Assembly (NCBI GenBank): GCA_027946555.1
Contig: JAPEVC010000002.1
Location: 186,001-250,000 of the forward strand
Direction: 5' to 3'
Origin: Gnomoniopsis sp. IMI 355080
Lineage: Eukaryota; Ascomycota; Sordariomycetes; Diaporthales; Gnomoniaceae
DNA length: 64,000 nt
Under the pieces are notes generated by a model. That model did no database searches, was not told where the DNA came from, and saw only the letters and a program-made list of their open reading frames with translations. This document shows positions 1 through 13,084 of this stretch, in pieces (position 1 is the first letter of the stretch; every line of letters starts with the position of its first letter). The position numbers were made by a program, and so were the translations under genes.

Positions 1-3000
1 CTTTTAGTCCGCCCTACATGTATTTGTTTCAAATTTGCGCACTCTCGGTCGTTTGTCTCCTGGTAGGGACGCAATCAAAGCCAGTCTTCTCCCGCATACC
101 GCCCCGTGAAGCCAACACCCAGGCGCACTTACAGTAGGGGATGTCTTGACAGGCACTGGCTGATGACCGGGCTGTCACCTGCCCACATAAGGAGGATCCG
201 AGCCGAGACTCCTGTTTCTGAAAAAATCGGGAGAGACGCCGATGCGTCGACGTGTTTGCTTCCGCCTTGGTGTCCATTCCGTGATCAGGCCAAACTGACG
301 AAGTCTCATAGGTTCGACTCATGTGGATGACAGACGGTAGTGGTATTCTATAGGGGACAAGAACGCATCAACATATATTGCCTACGCAGCAATGGCTGAC
401 GAGGAGGTTCAGCCAACGTGCATTGCCCTAGTGCAACACTGGCTTCCTGCAAGCCCTGCTGCCAGAGACAACACAGTCTCACGAGAAGGCAGGGTGTCCA
501 TATGGCAGGGTGATGTTCAGAATCCTTGGCCCCCGAATGCTGCGCACCCCATGAGCTCCCAGTTTCCACACATTGTTCCGTGAGATTCAGATCTTTGTGC
601 GAGGTGACAGCTCAACAGCACCTTGCTGCTTCAGGGAAACTTGCCGCTTTCCATTCTGATGGCGGCGATAGTGGCTCCTCAGTCGGGCAGATCAGGCTAC
701 CGCCTTCCGTGGCTGTTGTCGTCCAGCAGTAAGCAGGTCAACCTTGCGTGCATGAACGCATCCTCTGTTCCACCTTGATGGAGACGGGAGATTGGGATTG
801 CTGGTGACACAACACCGTTTGGACCAGACGGAATATTTGAAAAAGAGAGGAAGAGATGAGATCTCAGAAGAGGCGCGCCAAACCGACAAACTTCCCAAAG
901 AAAAAGAGGCACACTGGACCCATGTATGAGCGGGCTCGTCCGCGGCATGCGAGAATGTCATCCCATACCTCACCTAGAGCCGGGGCCAATGTCCATGTTC
1001 ACTTATTGGATGTTTGTACCGTAAGTGCATTCTGGTCAGCCACCAGGGGAGGGGATCTGTTGTGATGAGTAACGAGGTCCTTTGGGACATTGCGGGCCCC
1101 GGGCGATCCATCGAAGCCTTCTCGAAGATACTCGGCAGTCTTGGGCAACGCCTTGAGCTGAAGATGCAGGGCTATTTTCATCAAGGTCGGTGCCGAGTTT
1201 GCAATGCACTGGGACTAGACCATCTGGTTGGTTGTCGCAGCAAACAGGGGAGTGTTGTAGAAGTGACATTGGGGCTGCGGAAGGAGGCTGTCGCTATCCT
1301 TGTCGCTATCCCTGTCGCCAGAATATCAACTGTCCAATCAGTGTTGCAGACGGGCTCACTTCGCTGCCCTGGACCCGCTCCTTTTACTACTCGAGGTACC
1401 AGAGTGTGTATTTTTCGTAAAGCGTACCCGAAGACCTATCAACTACATGCTTCACACCACTCGTATGAACGGACACAGATGTAAAAAAGAAGTTCTTCCC
1501 CGACTTGATCGCTGGCGCCCCTGCAGCGACATGCCAACGCCATGAACATTCCGCCCTGTGGTCGCGAAACACACCCCTCCCACCATGTCATTTCATGTAC
1601 AGTACTGTGCTGATTCTCTACCTGCATCTACTTGCAGGTCGCGAATGCTCAACTGAACCGGTGAGACCACCCAGCCTCACTACCGAAGTACCAAAGCCAC
1701 CAGCACGAGTCCCAATCTGACCAAATCGTCAGAGTCTCTCCCTCCTCTATTGGCTATGACATAGCCGCACCCCCCCTCCTCTTTGGTAACAGTGTGCAAG
1801 TGGATTACTGATCGCCAACTACGATGTATGAACCTCGACGACGACCAGGGGGGGGGCTGTGAGCCACTTCGACCGCGCAACGTTCCCGCGTCGGCCTCCT
1901 CATCCTGCTGCGGCCATCGCTCCAGTTGCCATTTTGTCTCGAAGCCGTAATTTTGATGAGCACATGCCTCATTAGTAAGAAGCTTCTGTACAGCTCGAAG
2001 CGCAGCTATCACGTCTTCACACGAGAGCAGGCTCAGTATTGCAAGGTTTGCGCTGGCTCGATCATCTGAAGCCGTGAAATGGCCTTTTGACCGCTGTGGA
2101 CCACGCTGCAGGGCCGTTGTAGTCCATTCGCATGAAGCGAAGTTGCCGTGTTGGCCTTGTTCAATCTCGTTGCATGGGCGGTGTGCATAAAAATCGACGG
2201 CTCAGCCAACATCAAGCCTCATAACACCAGCATTGTCCGTATTGGTAGTGGCCTTCCCCACCCTTAAGTCACCGGGTTTGGTTACTTTCGGGACTGTTCA
2301 GCTGGTACGGTGCGTTCCGCTCTCTATGTCAATGAAAAGTATCGTGTTCATGACTGTGGGGAGAAGCTGGTTGCATTGCCCGAATACAGCACAGAGCTCC
2401 TGCACACCTTTTCAACTACTTCAAGAAGCAGCGGCTACTCGATTGGCGGTGGCATGCGATTCCTCAGATCCGTACAGACAAACTATGCCGAGGTGCTGTT
2501 GTACGACAAGAGAAGCTCCCATATCACTGCGGCCTTCACCCTGAGCCTTCGTGTCCTGGAGGCTCTGCCACCAGGCAAATGTGGCAATAGTCGTCACACT
2601 CAAGTCTGGTTACCATAGACAGCCTGGGAACACAATTCATGGCATCTCCGATCTAGTATCTGTGTCATCTATCACTCAACGGTCGGATCGAGACCGACAG
2701 ACTGGCACACAGGCACCGCAGAAGCTCATTCAGACGCGTGTGAGTTGCGCAGCAGAGATCTGGGAGTGTTTTGTCTCAATTTTCGTCTTGCTGGGCGCAA
2801 TTGACCTCGTGTCCCGGTCCACTACCTGGATATGCAAGTACCGCCGCTTGGTCTTCCTTGCAGCATCGACGCCGCCATCACAACAACACTGTGCCGCGAA
2901 ATCGCAGTGTGGAAGCACGACCAGGGGCGCTGACTGCTCCGTATCCAAGGGCAGCCCACCATTGGATCTCATGTCACGTTTCGGAGTAGTGTTTTCCATG

Positions 3001-6000
3001 GTCCTCTCCATTCACGCGCTATGTATGATCCGATCTTGGGATAGCGAATGTGCCTTCACCACGACCCGCTACCTAGGCCCAGCCAACAACCGCCCTGGAA
3101 CGCCATCTTTCATGGGCAACCCCTTGTCTATTCTAGGATTTCAATGCCAGTAGAGTATCCGGTGTGGAGGCACTGCGCACGAAATCGTTTGTGTCCAGCA
3201 TCGGCAACATCCCAGTGCCAATAGGGCTTGCTCTGAGGCACCGACCATTCAACACGTAGTTCTTTTAGCCCAATTGTGGTGCAACGACATTCTGCACCCG
3301 GACTTCCGAATCTGGACTATGTAGTGCTCAAAGGCTACGACTACCTGCCAAGGTCCCGCCGACGAGTGTTCATTCTCACTTGGCGGTACACAAGTTCACA
3401 AGTAGGGAACGACCAAGATTCAGCACCGAGCAAAGTCCTGTGAATGGAGGTGTCGTCAAAGCACCTTTTCGGTTCGTACTTTCCCGAGAATAACGTGTTG
3501 ACCCATGAACAGACAAATCAAATGATCCTACAGGACTACCGAGCAGTCACACTTACAAGATCTGTCCCGTGCATGACACACCTGCCCACCAATACATCAG
3601 TGCTGTCATACAGCGTACACCCGAGACCCGTGATAGCCTGCTCGAACACTACATCGACTTCCTAGCTTGTCTCAGCTACCTGCTTCACCGCGCCGACATG
3701 TCTTCTTCAAGATGAGGCCAGAGGCATAAGTTTATACACGGGCTGTTGCGACAATGCATTCCCTCTTGGCATTCTTTCCCATATACCAAACTTCGTAGCC
3801 AGCACAGTATTGGCCATTGTTGCAGGGACACCACAGGATGGCACCTTGGTTGATCCATCATGGCTGCGAGAATGAGCTGATGCGTGAAACACCAGCAAAC
3901 TATGCTGTGAAAAGCAGAGAAGAATGGACTAGACTCAATGCAATGAGATGATTGGAACAACCTCCATCTAGCCTGCATACACTTGCTCGGTGTTGCCATA
4001 ACAACTCCTAGTCGTATCTGCCGACCTGAGCTTTGGCCACATCAGCTCATGAACGTCGATATACTGACCGTCGTCGATCTATGTCGCTCGAAGTTCTGAT
4101 CTCTTTTGTTGGATAAAGATCATGGTTGCCGGACTCTTTCGCTAACCACTTCCGCATTGGGCTCGATGCTTTCTACCACCGTCCAACTCGGTTGTCACCT
4201 TTTTTCTCTTTTTTTTCCGCGTCTTTGCCACATCATTTCTCACCAGTCGGTTTGAGGTACGGACTTCTCCATAGCATGGCCCCTAACAAGACCTAATAGG
4301 AGCATGCGATCGTTATCCCGGCTAAAGCTGACGTGCCTTGATTCATAGGCAGTACGCCTACAAGGACGGAACTTTCTTGAGTCAATGATGAGGTCAAGCT
4401 GTAACAATGCGTTATTGTTCATGTTCCTTGGACCTGCCAAGACTCCTTCAATCTTGTCGATGCTTGCTTGCTGAATCAGAATACCGATAATCACAGGCTG
4501 TTTCAGTGAGACGAATTTTCCCATGGCGAGGCCGGCAAGAGACATGATGCTTTGGGGCTCAAGTCGTGCGCTTGCCTCCTTCTCAAAGTCCCCACCCGTT
4601 CGTTGTAACGTGCTACGGGCCTTAAAGTTTGGGGCCGGCGCGATGCATTCTGGTTCAGCCAAATGTCATCCACGCATTCAGAAAATCATTTGGCGAGGCA
4701 AGAACAGCAGCGGAAAGATGGGCAAGTCTTACTGGCCGTTGCACAGAATTTTACCAGGCATAAGTGTGCCTGTCTGTGTCATCGACACCTTTTCGCCGCC
4801 CAAGCCATCAGCTAGGTCATACCTTCCCTAGATGTGACGACGGAGAAAAGCCTGACAAGCCTGGCAGGCACTTTGTGCAAGCCTGGGGCGAGATGTGGAA
4901 GTGTCACAAACCATCCCCAAGACTCACCTCGCGCCTTGCGAGACATGTCTCAAGACAAAGCAATGGGGGAGAGGGAGGGAGGAGCCTCCAATTCCAGGAC
5001 GGGAGGGCGCTTTTCGAACGACGCAGGCCTCCTTGTGCAAAGACGCGCGATCTTCAGCGTGATTTGCCACCGGGCGTGCCGAGTTGGTTTGCTTCGCACG
5101 CCCATGACCGCAGCAAGCAGCCCTGGCTATTCGATCCGATCCTGCTTACCGTACATGAGATTGGCCCTCACCTGCGACCGGCAATTGTAGCGGCGCCCAA
5201 CGAGTGGAGGGGGTTCCAGGTTGACGAGCGGGCGGGCGTGCGTGTGTGCGCAGGGGCCGGCTCTGCTGCTGCCCATGCCCTCTCTCGTCCAGCCAGAACA
5301 ATGGCGGGGCTGGACTGGGTCCTTGGTCTTTGGAACGGATCATGACGGGGAAAGTGGTAGGCGGTATGCAGTGTCACCGAGCGATTTCACCATCCACTGA
5401 CCATGTCCGTTCAGGGAACAGGGAGGACCGATAGTGTACACGACAGGCGACCGGCCTTGGGCCAAGTTTGACGGGTGGCTACATGAAAGGAGGCGGCGCT
5501 CTGACACGCACTGGAGCAAAAACGTGACAAGAAACGTGACCGGTCAGCCCCCCATGGGTCATGAGATCAGTATCCAAGGACGCAGCTACGTACGCGAGAT
5601 CCAATCTCCCCCCGTGTGTCATTGCAGCCGCCTGCGTGCAAACCAACGGCGTTGGCAACAAGCTCTGTCTTGACTTACGTCTAGAATGGGAAATCGGCAG
5701 GTGAAAAAAGACTTCAGGCTACGTGTAAGTGAGATTCTGGTGGAAAATGTGACAAGGAACTGTGCTACCACCGTCCATGGCTTGTAGGGAGTCTTAGGGT
5801 TCTGACAGTGTCTTGTTGACCTTTTCCACGAGATTGACATCTCAAACCCAAGCTATCTCTTCTTGGAACACTTTAATTAGCTCCTCGTCTCACCAGATAT
5901 TAGTCGAAAGTCTAAAATTCGCATCTAGATCAGCATTCGGCAAACGAAGCTGAGGTCAACCTCGATATGGGGTCACGGTGTGGCAGAGCCCGCGAGTACA

Positions 6001-6945
6001 CAGCCGGATATCGCCGACAAGATTCGAGCCACTGTACGCCAAGCAGAGAGGAATTTAACGGTTCGTCTTTGATAGTAATCGATATTTAAGCTGGAAATAT
6101 TGGACTTATTGCGGTTCATGTGAATATTGCGACGGCATTTGATGTTGCCGCGTCTGGGTGAGACGGAACGTTTGAATGATGGATGCAGCCCCGTCTGTCG
6201 TATGTTCATGGCTAAATCTAGACCCTCCGACAGCGTCTTTGTAGGTAGGGTCTGCAGAAAACGAAGATCTATTGCACAGGCTGACAGGCCAAGTTGCAAA
6301 CAACCGTTAGGTGGCTAACCATGTCTATCTTGCACTGTACAGTGCGCTTATCACTTGCTAGGCTGGTCTATTATTACGGCTCTGACGAGCATTGCTCACT
6401 CAGCTGGTGCAGCCGAAGCTGCGGAGTGACTCATTGTTCAACTACCACAACCACATGTCATCTTATATGATGTGCAAACTTGCTGAATCGAATCCAATCA
6501 TCCTATCCTTGGTTTGACGCAGAGCTGCCAGGAGCCGTCGGGAAATACCTCAAGGTCCCTTTTCCTCGTTTCGCATACAGACTACGTCGTCCTGATCACA
6601 GACGAGGCCAACACACTTCGTTGCCGCCCGAATCCGCATTTCCTTCACCGAGCTTCCTTTTGGACTCGGTTTATCACGCCCGGGCCCTCACACTACACGA
6701 CACCTGCAGAGTTGCATAGGCGCAGAGGAGGGAGGGGAGCGCCCGGTGGAAACAAAGCTCCGCTAGAACAGTACAGGTTCCGGTGCTACCGGCAACTCGC
6801 ATACGATCACGCTCACGTTCTCTGTCACCCTCATCATCATCATCATCATCGTCATCATCACCCTCACCCTCGCCATCACCCTAATTATCCCGTATTGAAA
6901 CTTGTGCTTGCCCTTGTCGCTCGAGTCCGGCTAGTGGTAGTTGTT
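1..6945. other. Gene-poor left end without an intact gene
   Basis: No open frame here combines a plausible start, splice signals and a recognisable family. Several stretches read like protein over 50-100 residues on the plus strand (about 2310-2618, 3547-3712 and 3715-3868) but each ends in stops and none links to the next through convincing introns. The other open frames, up to 200 codons, look like chance readings of stop-poor DNA of about 50% GC. A CAT-type microsatellite lies just before the first real gene. The region may hold decayed genes or plain intergenic sequence. Confidence 0.5.
6831..6880. repeat. CAT/CCT trinucleotide-type microsatellite
   Basis: Repeated TCA units run from 6831 with one interruption (CGT), then pass into CCCTCA/CCCTCG-type units. 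It lies 65-115 bases upstream of the start codon of the leucine-rich-repeat gene, so it is probably in its 5' leader or promoter. Confidence 0.75.
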
Positions 6946-8666
6946 ATGCCCAAGAAAAGGTATCAAACAAGATATTCGAAGCCCCAGTCCACAGCTCCTG
7001 CCTCGCTCAGCAGCAGCTCTGCCGCCCACAATGTCACCCGTAATGGCGGTAAGTAACTATTCACAGCGATCCTTATGTTGAATTGGCCTCTAGTGGTCAT
7101 CCGTGAAGATCAGCTTCTGGCTGAGCAAGCTCGCAGCCTTATGTCCATGCCTTCGCTTTCACCAGTGTCCGCTACTTGCACTACCCTGATGCACCCGTGC
7201 AACACCGGGGACGCTTCCTAGAAGTTCTCCACCTTCGCACCCCCCCTCCCTGCTCCCTTCTCCCACTACTCGATGGTATCGAATTATTCTCAAACATGCT
7301 AAGTTCAAGGCGCTGATGGCTTGTAGATCATGAACGCCCCAGCGTCAATCAACTGCTGGCGTCCATGCGGCGCACGAGGCTGAATGGCGACAGCCAGCAA
7401 CCTAGTGTCGCAGACATTGCTGCGCCAAGCGTGCCGCCACAGATCAGGGCGATTCTGAGGCTTCCGGAGACTCCGGCGCCACCTCCGAGGCGGCGACCCC
7501 TCTTTAGGTCTCGCTTTGATGCTCAAGGTCGTCCGTTGCCTGCCGGCCCTCCACCGCCTCGTAGCTGGCTGTCGCCGTCCCAGCACGCACCGAGGCTAGA
7601 CTTCAGCGACTCCTCTGTTGAAGATTTTGAGCGTCGACTGATTCCGGACCTTTGGCTTCCGGGCTATGGCAGTCTGATAGACATCGTCTTGCGAAAGATG
7701 GCGCTGGACTGGGGCTTCCAGCGGTCTTACAATGTACACTATTTGTACTCACTGCCAGATCATCTGCGCATGGCACTCATCTCTTACCTAACAACATTGT
7801 CTGAGCCTGGCTTGTCACTGTCAGATCTGAAAATCATCCTGTTGCCGCAGACACCTGGAGACAGTGACAATTTCGGTGCTAAAGAGGACCCGAGCTCCTT
7901 CAACGAGGGCATTACTCATCTAGATCTGTCCACATCAGTTGGAAGATTACTGAAGCTACGCGAACTGTCTCAGCTCTTGTTTTCTTCTGAGGCTTCCAGA
8001 GTCGATCTACCTCCGGAGTCTTGGGATGCAGACGAAAACGCATCCGTCCCTCGTCCTCTCCTCCCAAACCTCACACACTTGTCCCTCGCCGTGAATCCGG
8101 AGGACAAGGCCCTGTGCTCGTGGAGACAACTCCTCAATTTAGCCACACACCTTCCGACCCTGACACACCTCAGCCTAGCTTTCTGGCCCGTTCCCAGCAT
8201 GGCCCCGAACTTAATATCTGCCAAGGTCGTCGACAGGAATGGCCTGACATATCAGGCCGGCGGAACCAACCCCTACAGTCACACTCTCGACGATGAATGG
8301 TCTGAGCAAATCCTCATACTCCGCAAGCTCAGTCAAAGCCTTTACGGCCTGGAGTATCTCGATTTGACGGGTTGTAACCTCTGGTTCAGGGCTTTAACGG
8401 CCAGTGCAGATGGCGATCAAGTGGACTGGGTAGGAGACTGGGGAAAGATGGTACATCTGATCTTGACCACTGGATATGCACCGCCGCTAGGGGTTGATGC
8501 ATCCAAGTCTGGTAAATTCAATGCAGTTGTTGACATGGCGGTGACTGTAGAGAAGACAGTCAGGAACCGAAGAGCAGGCAGGGGAAAGATTTTTACCGTG
8601 GAGCGTGACGCGAGGGTGGAGCCGATCCCGAGCTTCGTAGCCTCTCCTCCAAACTACATGTGGTGA
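6946..8666 (+). CDS. Leucine-rich-repeat-like protein, function unknown
   Basis: Two exons, 6946-7048 and 7327-8666, separated by a 278-base intron that starts GTAAGT and ends TAG. The join gives a 480-residue protein. The start at 6946 (MPKKRYQTRYS) is chosen because the basic leader splices in frame to HERPSVNQLLASMRR, a sequence open upstream of the internal methionine at 7365. Residues 35-130 are basic and proline-rich. The middle has several leucine-rich segments of LRR/F-box-associated style (NLTHLSLAV, LPTLTHLSLAF, LEYLDLTGCNLW). The last 40 residues are rich in Arg and Val. No F-box or catalytic motif is visible. By comparison with similar fungal proteins it could be a protein-interaction factor, but that is inference. 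No signal peptide or membrane segment is seen. Confidence 0.78.
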
Positions 8667-11145
8667 GGACACCATATATATCTCACTGTCCTATATCAGA
8701 ATTCAACCTCGCGTAATTACGCACGGAAAAAAGTTAGCCACAGTGCCCGACGATGAATGACATTCAAACGAGCGCCTTTTTACCGAGTACATTTGAGGAA
8801 GATGCAAAGGTATACTTTTCTCGACGGTCTATGATCAATTAGTGTAAGCATGTCGCTTGAGAGCCGTCGTAGAAACCTGCGAGCAATTGGCCGAACGGCC
8901 TCACCTCGCCCCGACCTATCCTCCGACAATCCACTCTATAGTTACTGATTGGCATAGAAGCCATTGATGGGCCATCAAGGTGTCTCAGAATTACGTTCTG
9001 GCCATATTCCGTATGTATTCTTGATCCTTCTCAACATCCAGCTAGGACACATTGGCTGCGCACCGTTTCCACTCGTCAGAAAGCCAAATTACAATGCAGA
9101 ACCCCCTTGAGAGATTCTTTCGAATCGAAATCGTTGTTTTCCACCACAGAAGTAGCACCTGAGTCTGACTTCGCCGCAGACCGTCCAAGGCCAAAGTAGA
9201 GGAATCAGAGAATTGTGCACTAACCTTGGAAGCCTCGACTCAGAAGTTGCCCGGTACCCCTACCTAGCAGCGACTGGATGTGCGCTGAGGAGTTTCAACT
9301 TCCAAGGTTCCAGGCTACGAGGCTGGACGTCTCTAAAAGACTTGCAAGTACACAATCTTTCTACCGGCACTCCTGATTATCTACCTACCTAGGTACTGCA
9401 CTCTCATACATTAAAAGCGCCCAAACTAGCTCCTACTAACATTCCAGGTTCGTCCGCAATTTTCAAGTCGCTGAAACCTTGAGATACTGCGGCACTTTAT
9501 GGCCGATCAACTCCGCGACAATGTCCCGGCTCTGAGGCCATGTCTCTGAGCTCGACTAGCCCCTTTCCATTCCCCCTTGATGATATGATTCATAAATCAA
9601 TGCTACGCAGAGGCCTGATCCATGTCTTGGTCGCGATGATGGATGAGGGCGTACCCAGGTACTCACTCGGACGGGTGCCGATGCAAGCATGTTTGCTTGT
9701 TTCTCGTGCAGACTGAGCTGCCTGCCGCAGTGTTCCTACGACTAGCTTTCTGCGTACGAGTCGTCAATCTCCCATCTTAGCTGTCAATGTCGCTGTCTAT
9801 CCTTGACTGGGCGGCTCACAAATCTCATTCACATGGTGTCTGTTTGTGGCTCCATGGAGCATTTTGGAGCCCAGATTCCACCAGCCATGGTGATCCCAGA
9901 GCACTCTGCGCGTCGATATGCAGGCAAAGCGCGTAAGGTAATACTTAGTTAGAGATGATTCCAATGCACAAAGCTGACTTTCGTGTTGTGCAGACATAGT
10001 ACCACGGGGCTTCTGCCTACCTGGGTATGACTTCCAAGTGGGAATACATAGGCTCTAGAAAACAGATGGGAATCAAGAAGAAACGGCGAAAGTGTCAGTC
10101 TCGTCAATCGCTATTTTATGGGAGAGTCACAAGAGTATCTGAACGTATGTAAGTCGAAGAATCCCTGTGGCCTTGGTCCTCTTCAATTCCTACCTGGGTA
10201 GATAATTTCGGAAGACGTAATATTGGAGATAGGTCACAGCAATGGACATTCCAGCTCGAAACGCTGCTCTTTTGACATACTTTGATCTAATATTGCTCTA
10301 CAAGATGTTGCGGTCTAACACCGACATCATGAGGGTACTGGATCTGTCAACAACGCAGCAGCCACGTCGTTAAATCAGGGAATGGGTCATGGTATGAAGT
10401 GCGAGAGCCTTGACATATGGTCGTCCCTAGACTTGACCATATCGCGGCATGAGCCGCAGTGAGCGTTGGTAAATGGGCAAGAAAATGGAGGGAGAGCTTA
10501 ATTCTTGTAGCTCCGTGAGGTCTGCTTGGAAAAAGGAAGTGCTTAAGTCTGGACGATAGCCATTATCTTTTGCATTGTGTATGAAGTAAGATGAGCATGG
10601 TATGCCAGTACATAATTGTAGTCACAGACACATACTAAGTGTCCTCACAATGTTGCAAGAGCTCCAATGTCAGTATCTATCCCGACCGCAATGTGGTTAG
10701 ACCAGATCAACGCATTCCGATATCACAGCAGCTGAAGCAATCTCAAGAGACGATAATCAAGAAAAGGATTAGTATAGATCTTCTTGAATCAAAAAGCAGG
10801 AGCAGAAAGCAATGTCCAACACCTGATAGACTCATGAATATAACGAGGCACAAGGCGCCTTTGTATGCAGTGCCCCTTCCTTTTGCCCTTCGTAATTTTC
10901 GCTTTTTCCATTGCTTCGAAACGTTTGAGGCTCCATGGAAGGTCGAATCGTTGTGCTGGTTGCTGAAATGGGCGTGGGATGCTTGGGTAAAGTCAATTGT
11001 GCACGGCTTTCACTAACGTGGTACGTTCATTGCTGCATCAGGCGGTATCAGTACATCTCATGGGAGCAAATCGCTAGATACTGGCGACAGTGAAGAAGAC
11101 TACAACGACATCGGACAATAGTGGGAGCAGGGTATGGAGAAAGAC
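8667..11145. other. 2.5-kb intergenic region
   Basis: Nothing with coding support was found. One plus-strand open frame of 125 codons (10639-11016) has no family resemblance, splice partner or typical composition. An exact ACCTAGGT palindrome lies at 9387-9394. The 3' ends of the LRR gene and the SMP-30 gene face each other across this space. Confidence 0.55.
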
Positions 11146-12586
11146 TCACAACTCCAGCCATCCTGGCCGATCAATCTCCAGTTGTGTCTCATTTTTATTC
11201 CCAAATTGCAGACGCCAGAGCCTCTGCTCGGCGCAGACAAACATCTCGCCGCTTCTGCCAAAGCAGAAGTTCGTGACACCGCCTGAATATTCATCAGTAG
11301 AGTGCCGAATGAGTTTCTATGTGTACGAGAAGAGTCTTGAACTCACCAGGTATCTCAATAATGGCTTGGAGTACTCCGCCTGAATTCCAGATCTCAACGC
11401 CATCTGAACAGCCCGCGTAGATGTGACCCTTCTCGTCGCATTTGATCCCTATCGGAACGCCTGACACAGGAACAGCAAAGACGCGTTTATTGCTGAGGAA
11501 CGGTGCACTTTCTCTCATGATCACATCGTAAGCATAGATAGTCGCAGCCCTACCTCTGTATGTTAGTCCTAAGCGTCAAGGCTGTGGTGTTCACACAAGG
11601 AAGAAAACATAGCTCACCCCGACAGATCCTGCACCCCGTCCTTTTGACATGCACCCGTATCCGTGATATAAGCCGTCTGTTCGTCATGGCTGAATGAGAT
11701 ACCCGTTGGTCTCCCAAGCCCATCTGCCACAGCTCTCAAATCTCCAGACTCGGGGGCGAACCGATACACTCGGCACGGTAGCACTGGCTTTTGCCGGAAC
11801 TCCATCTCAAACCCATGGCACGGGTCTGTGAACCACAATGCCCCATCTTTGGTCAAGCACACATCATGCGGTGAGTTGAAGTCCCGCCCGTAGAACCCCG
11901 TCACCAGTGGCTCAGGAGGTTTTCCCCTGGGCATATAGAACAGTCCACCCGAGCCCTTGGTCAAGCTGCCCTGGGAGCAAAAGACCATCCCATTCGCATA
12001 TGCAGTGCCTCCGCAGGGCATGGTCATTGCATGTGGCGGACGAAGTTTCTGCCACTCCACCGAGACTACGTCTTCATTACTACCGCCATTCTCACCGGCA
12101 GGGCCGAGGTTGGCGACGTCTCGGCGGTGTAGCTTGACACGTGAGATGAGCACTATTGGAAGCGAGCTGCTACTTGTAGATTGCAGAAGATTCGAAGTTA
12201 TGTACAGTTCGTCATGTTGGGGCACGAATACGCAGCCCTGGTGGAAGAAAGGGTTCCGAGATGTGTCTGCCGAGGAGAGGAGAAGGGAGTGGCGACAGCA
12301 CGCGTCAAAACTCGTCCCTGATGTAGGCTGATACAGAGAAATGATTGGGTCTCCTTGTTCCGGAGGCGCATTTGCTCTATGGATAATTCAGCAAAGCACT
12401 TATTAGTAGAATTTGGCTCAACCCACCCGCTGTTGATTGGTGCTGTGAGTCGACCGTTGGGCCTGAATCTCACCAGCTTTCAGTAAGTCAGACAACCTTC
12501 TACAAGCTAGAAGTGTTCAGTGGGAGCTGACTCACCTGCGTTGATGTATGGCTTACGCTTATTTCCGACACTGTGGTGGACGACAT
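11146..12586 (-). CDS. SMP-30/gluconolactonase-like (LRE-like) beta-propeller protein
   Basis: Five exons on the minus strand: 12536-12586, 12427-12476, 11618-12376, 11347-11549 and 11146-11282. The four introns are 50-68 bases, each with GT..AG ends, and the frame stays open across all joins to give 399 residues. The family is the SMP-30/gluconolaconase/LRE-like six-bladed propeller. Members hydrolyse lactones or related esters using a divalent metal. Supporting segments are FFHQGCVFVPQHDELYITSN, GRDFNSPHDVCLTKDGALWF followed by TDP, and GRPTGISFSHDEQTAYITDT, which hold the conserved Asn, Asp and Glu/His positions of the propeller strands. No cleavable signal peptide is obvious, so it may be cytosolic. 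The short first exon (17 codons) is the least certain part; an alternative upstream exon would change the N-terminus. The substrate cannot be inferred. Confidence 0.85.
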
Positions 12587-13084
12587 CGTACACGAGCTTC
12601 TTCGTGCACAAGGGTAAGACAGCTTTACATCCGGAAAATGCCAAGAACGGCAATGGAACACCAAATACAGAATGCAAAACACTTGATAAAAATTGGCACT
12701 TCTCCGCGGTTAGGAAGCTGATAGTCGCAGGCTGTGACTAGGTATTCAGGACCGTTGGTGATGTTGACAGAAGACGGTTCGGGGCCTTGTTGCTGCTGTT
12801 GGTGCCCGAGATAGTGAAGGTGGTTGGGTTGGGTGAATGGCCCGAGGGCATCGGAGGCGAACGCTGCAGAAGTACCGGAACACCATAACATCGGCACCCT
12901 TCCGTAGCACCATATACATAAGATGCGCAAGAATGTAAGTGATTGGAAACTTGAAGCACTATTTTGACATTGTGCAAATTTGTGAAAACACCCAGCTACG
13001 GTGGTTACAAGATTTGTACATATTGCTTGCTATTAATCGATTTTCGAACCCTGATCCACACATCATTGTCTCGGCATCGTGGCT

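Noticed and set aside
301..325. A GGTTCGA-type sequence resembling a tRNA B box
   Set aside because: The flanking bases do not form a proper T stem and no A box or acceptor stem fits upstream.
2551..3153. A 200-codon plus-strand open frame near the left end
   Set aside because: No family resemblance, and a different frame over part of the same DNA looks more protein-like. Possibly part of a decayed gene, but not supported as a gene itself.
10639..11016. A 125-codon plus-strand frame downstream of the LRR gene
   Set aside because: Composition is atypical and there is no similarity or splice context.
12625..12930. Possible upstream exon of the SMP-30-like gene on the minus strand
   Set aside because: A model starting at 12586 keeps frame through all four introns; no good splice donor joins the upstream frame to it.
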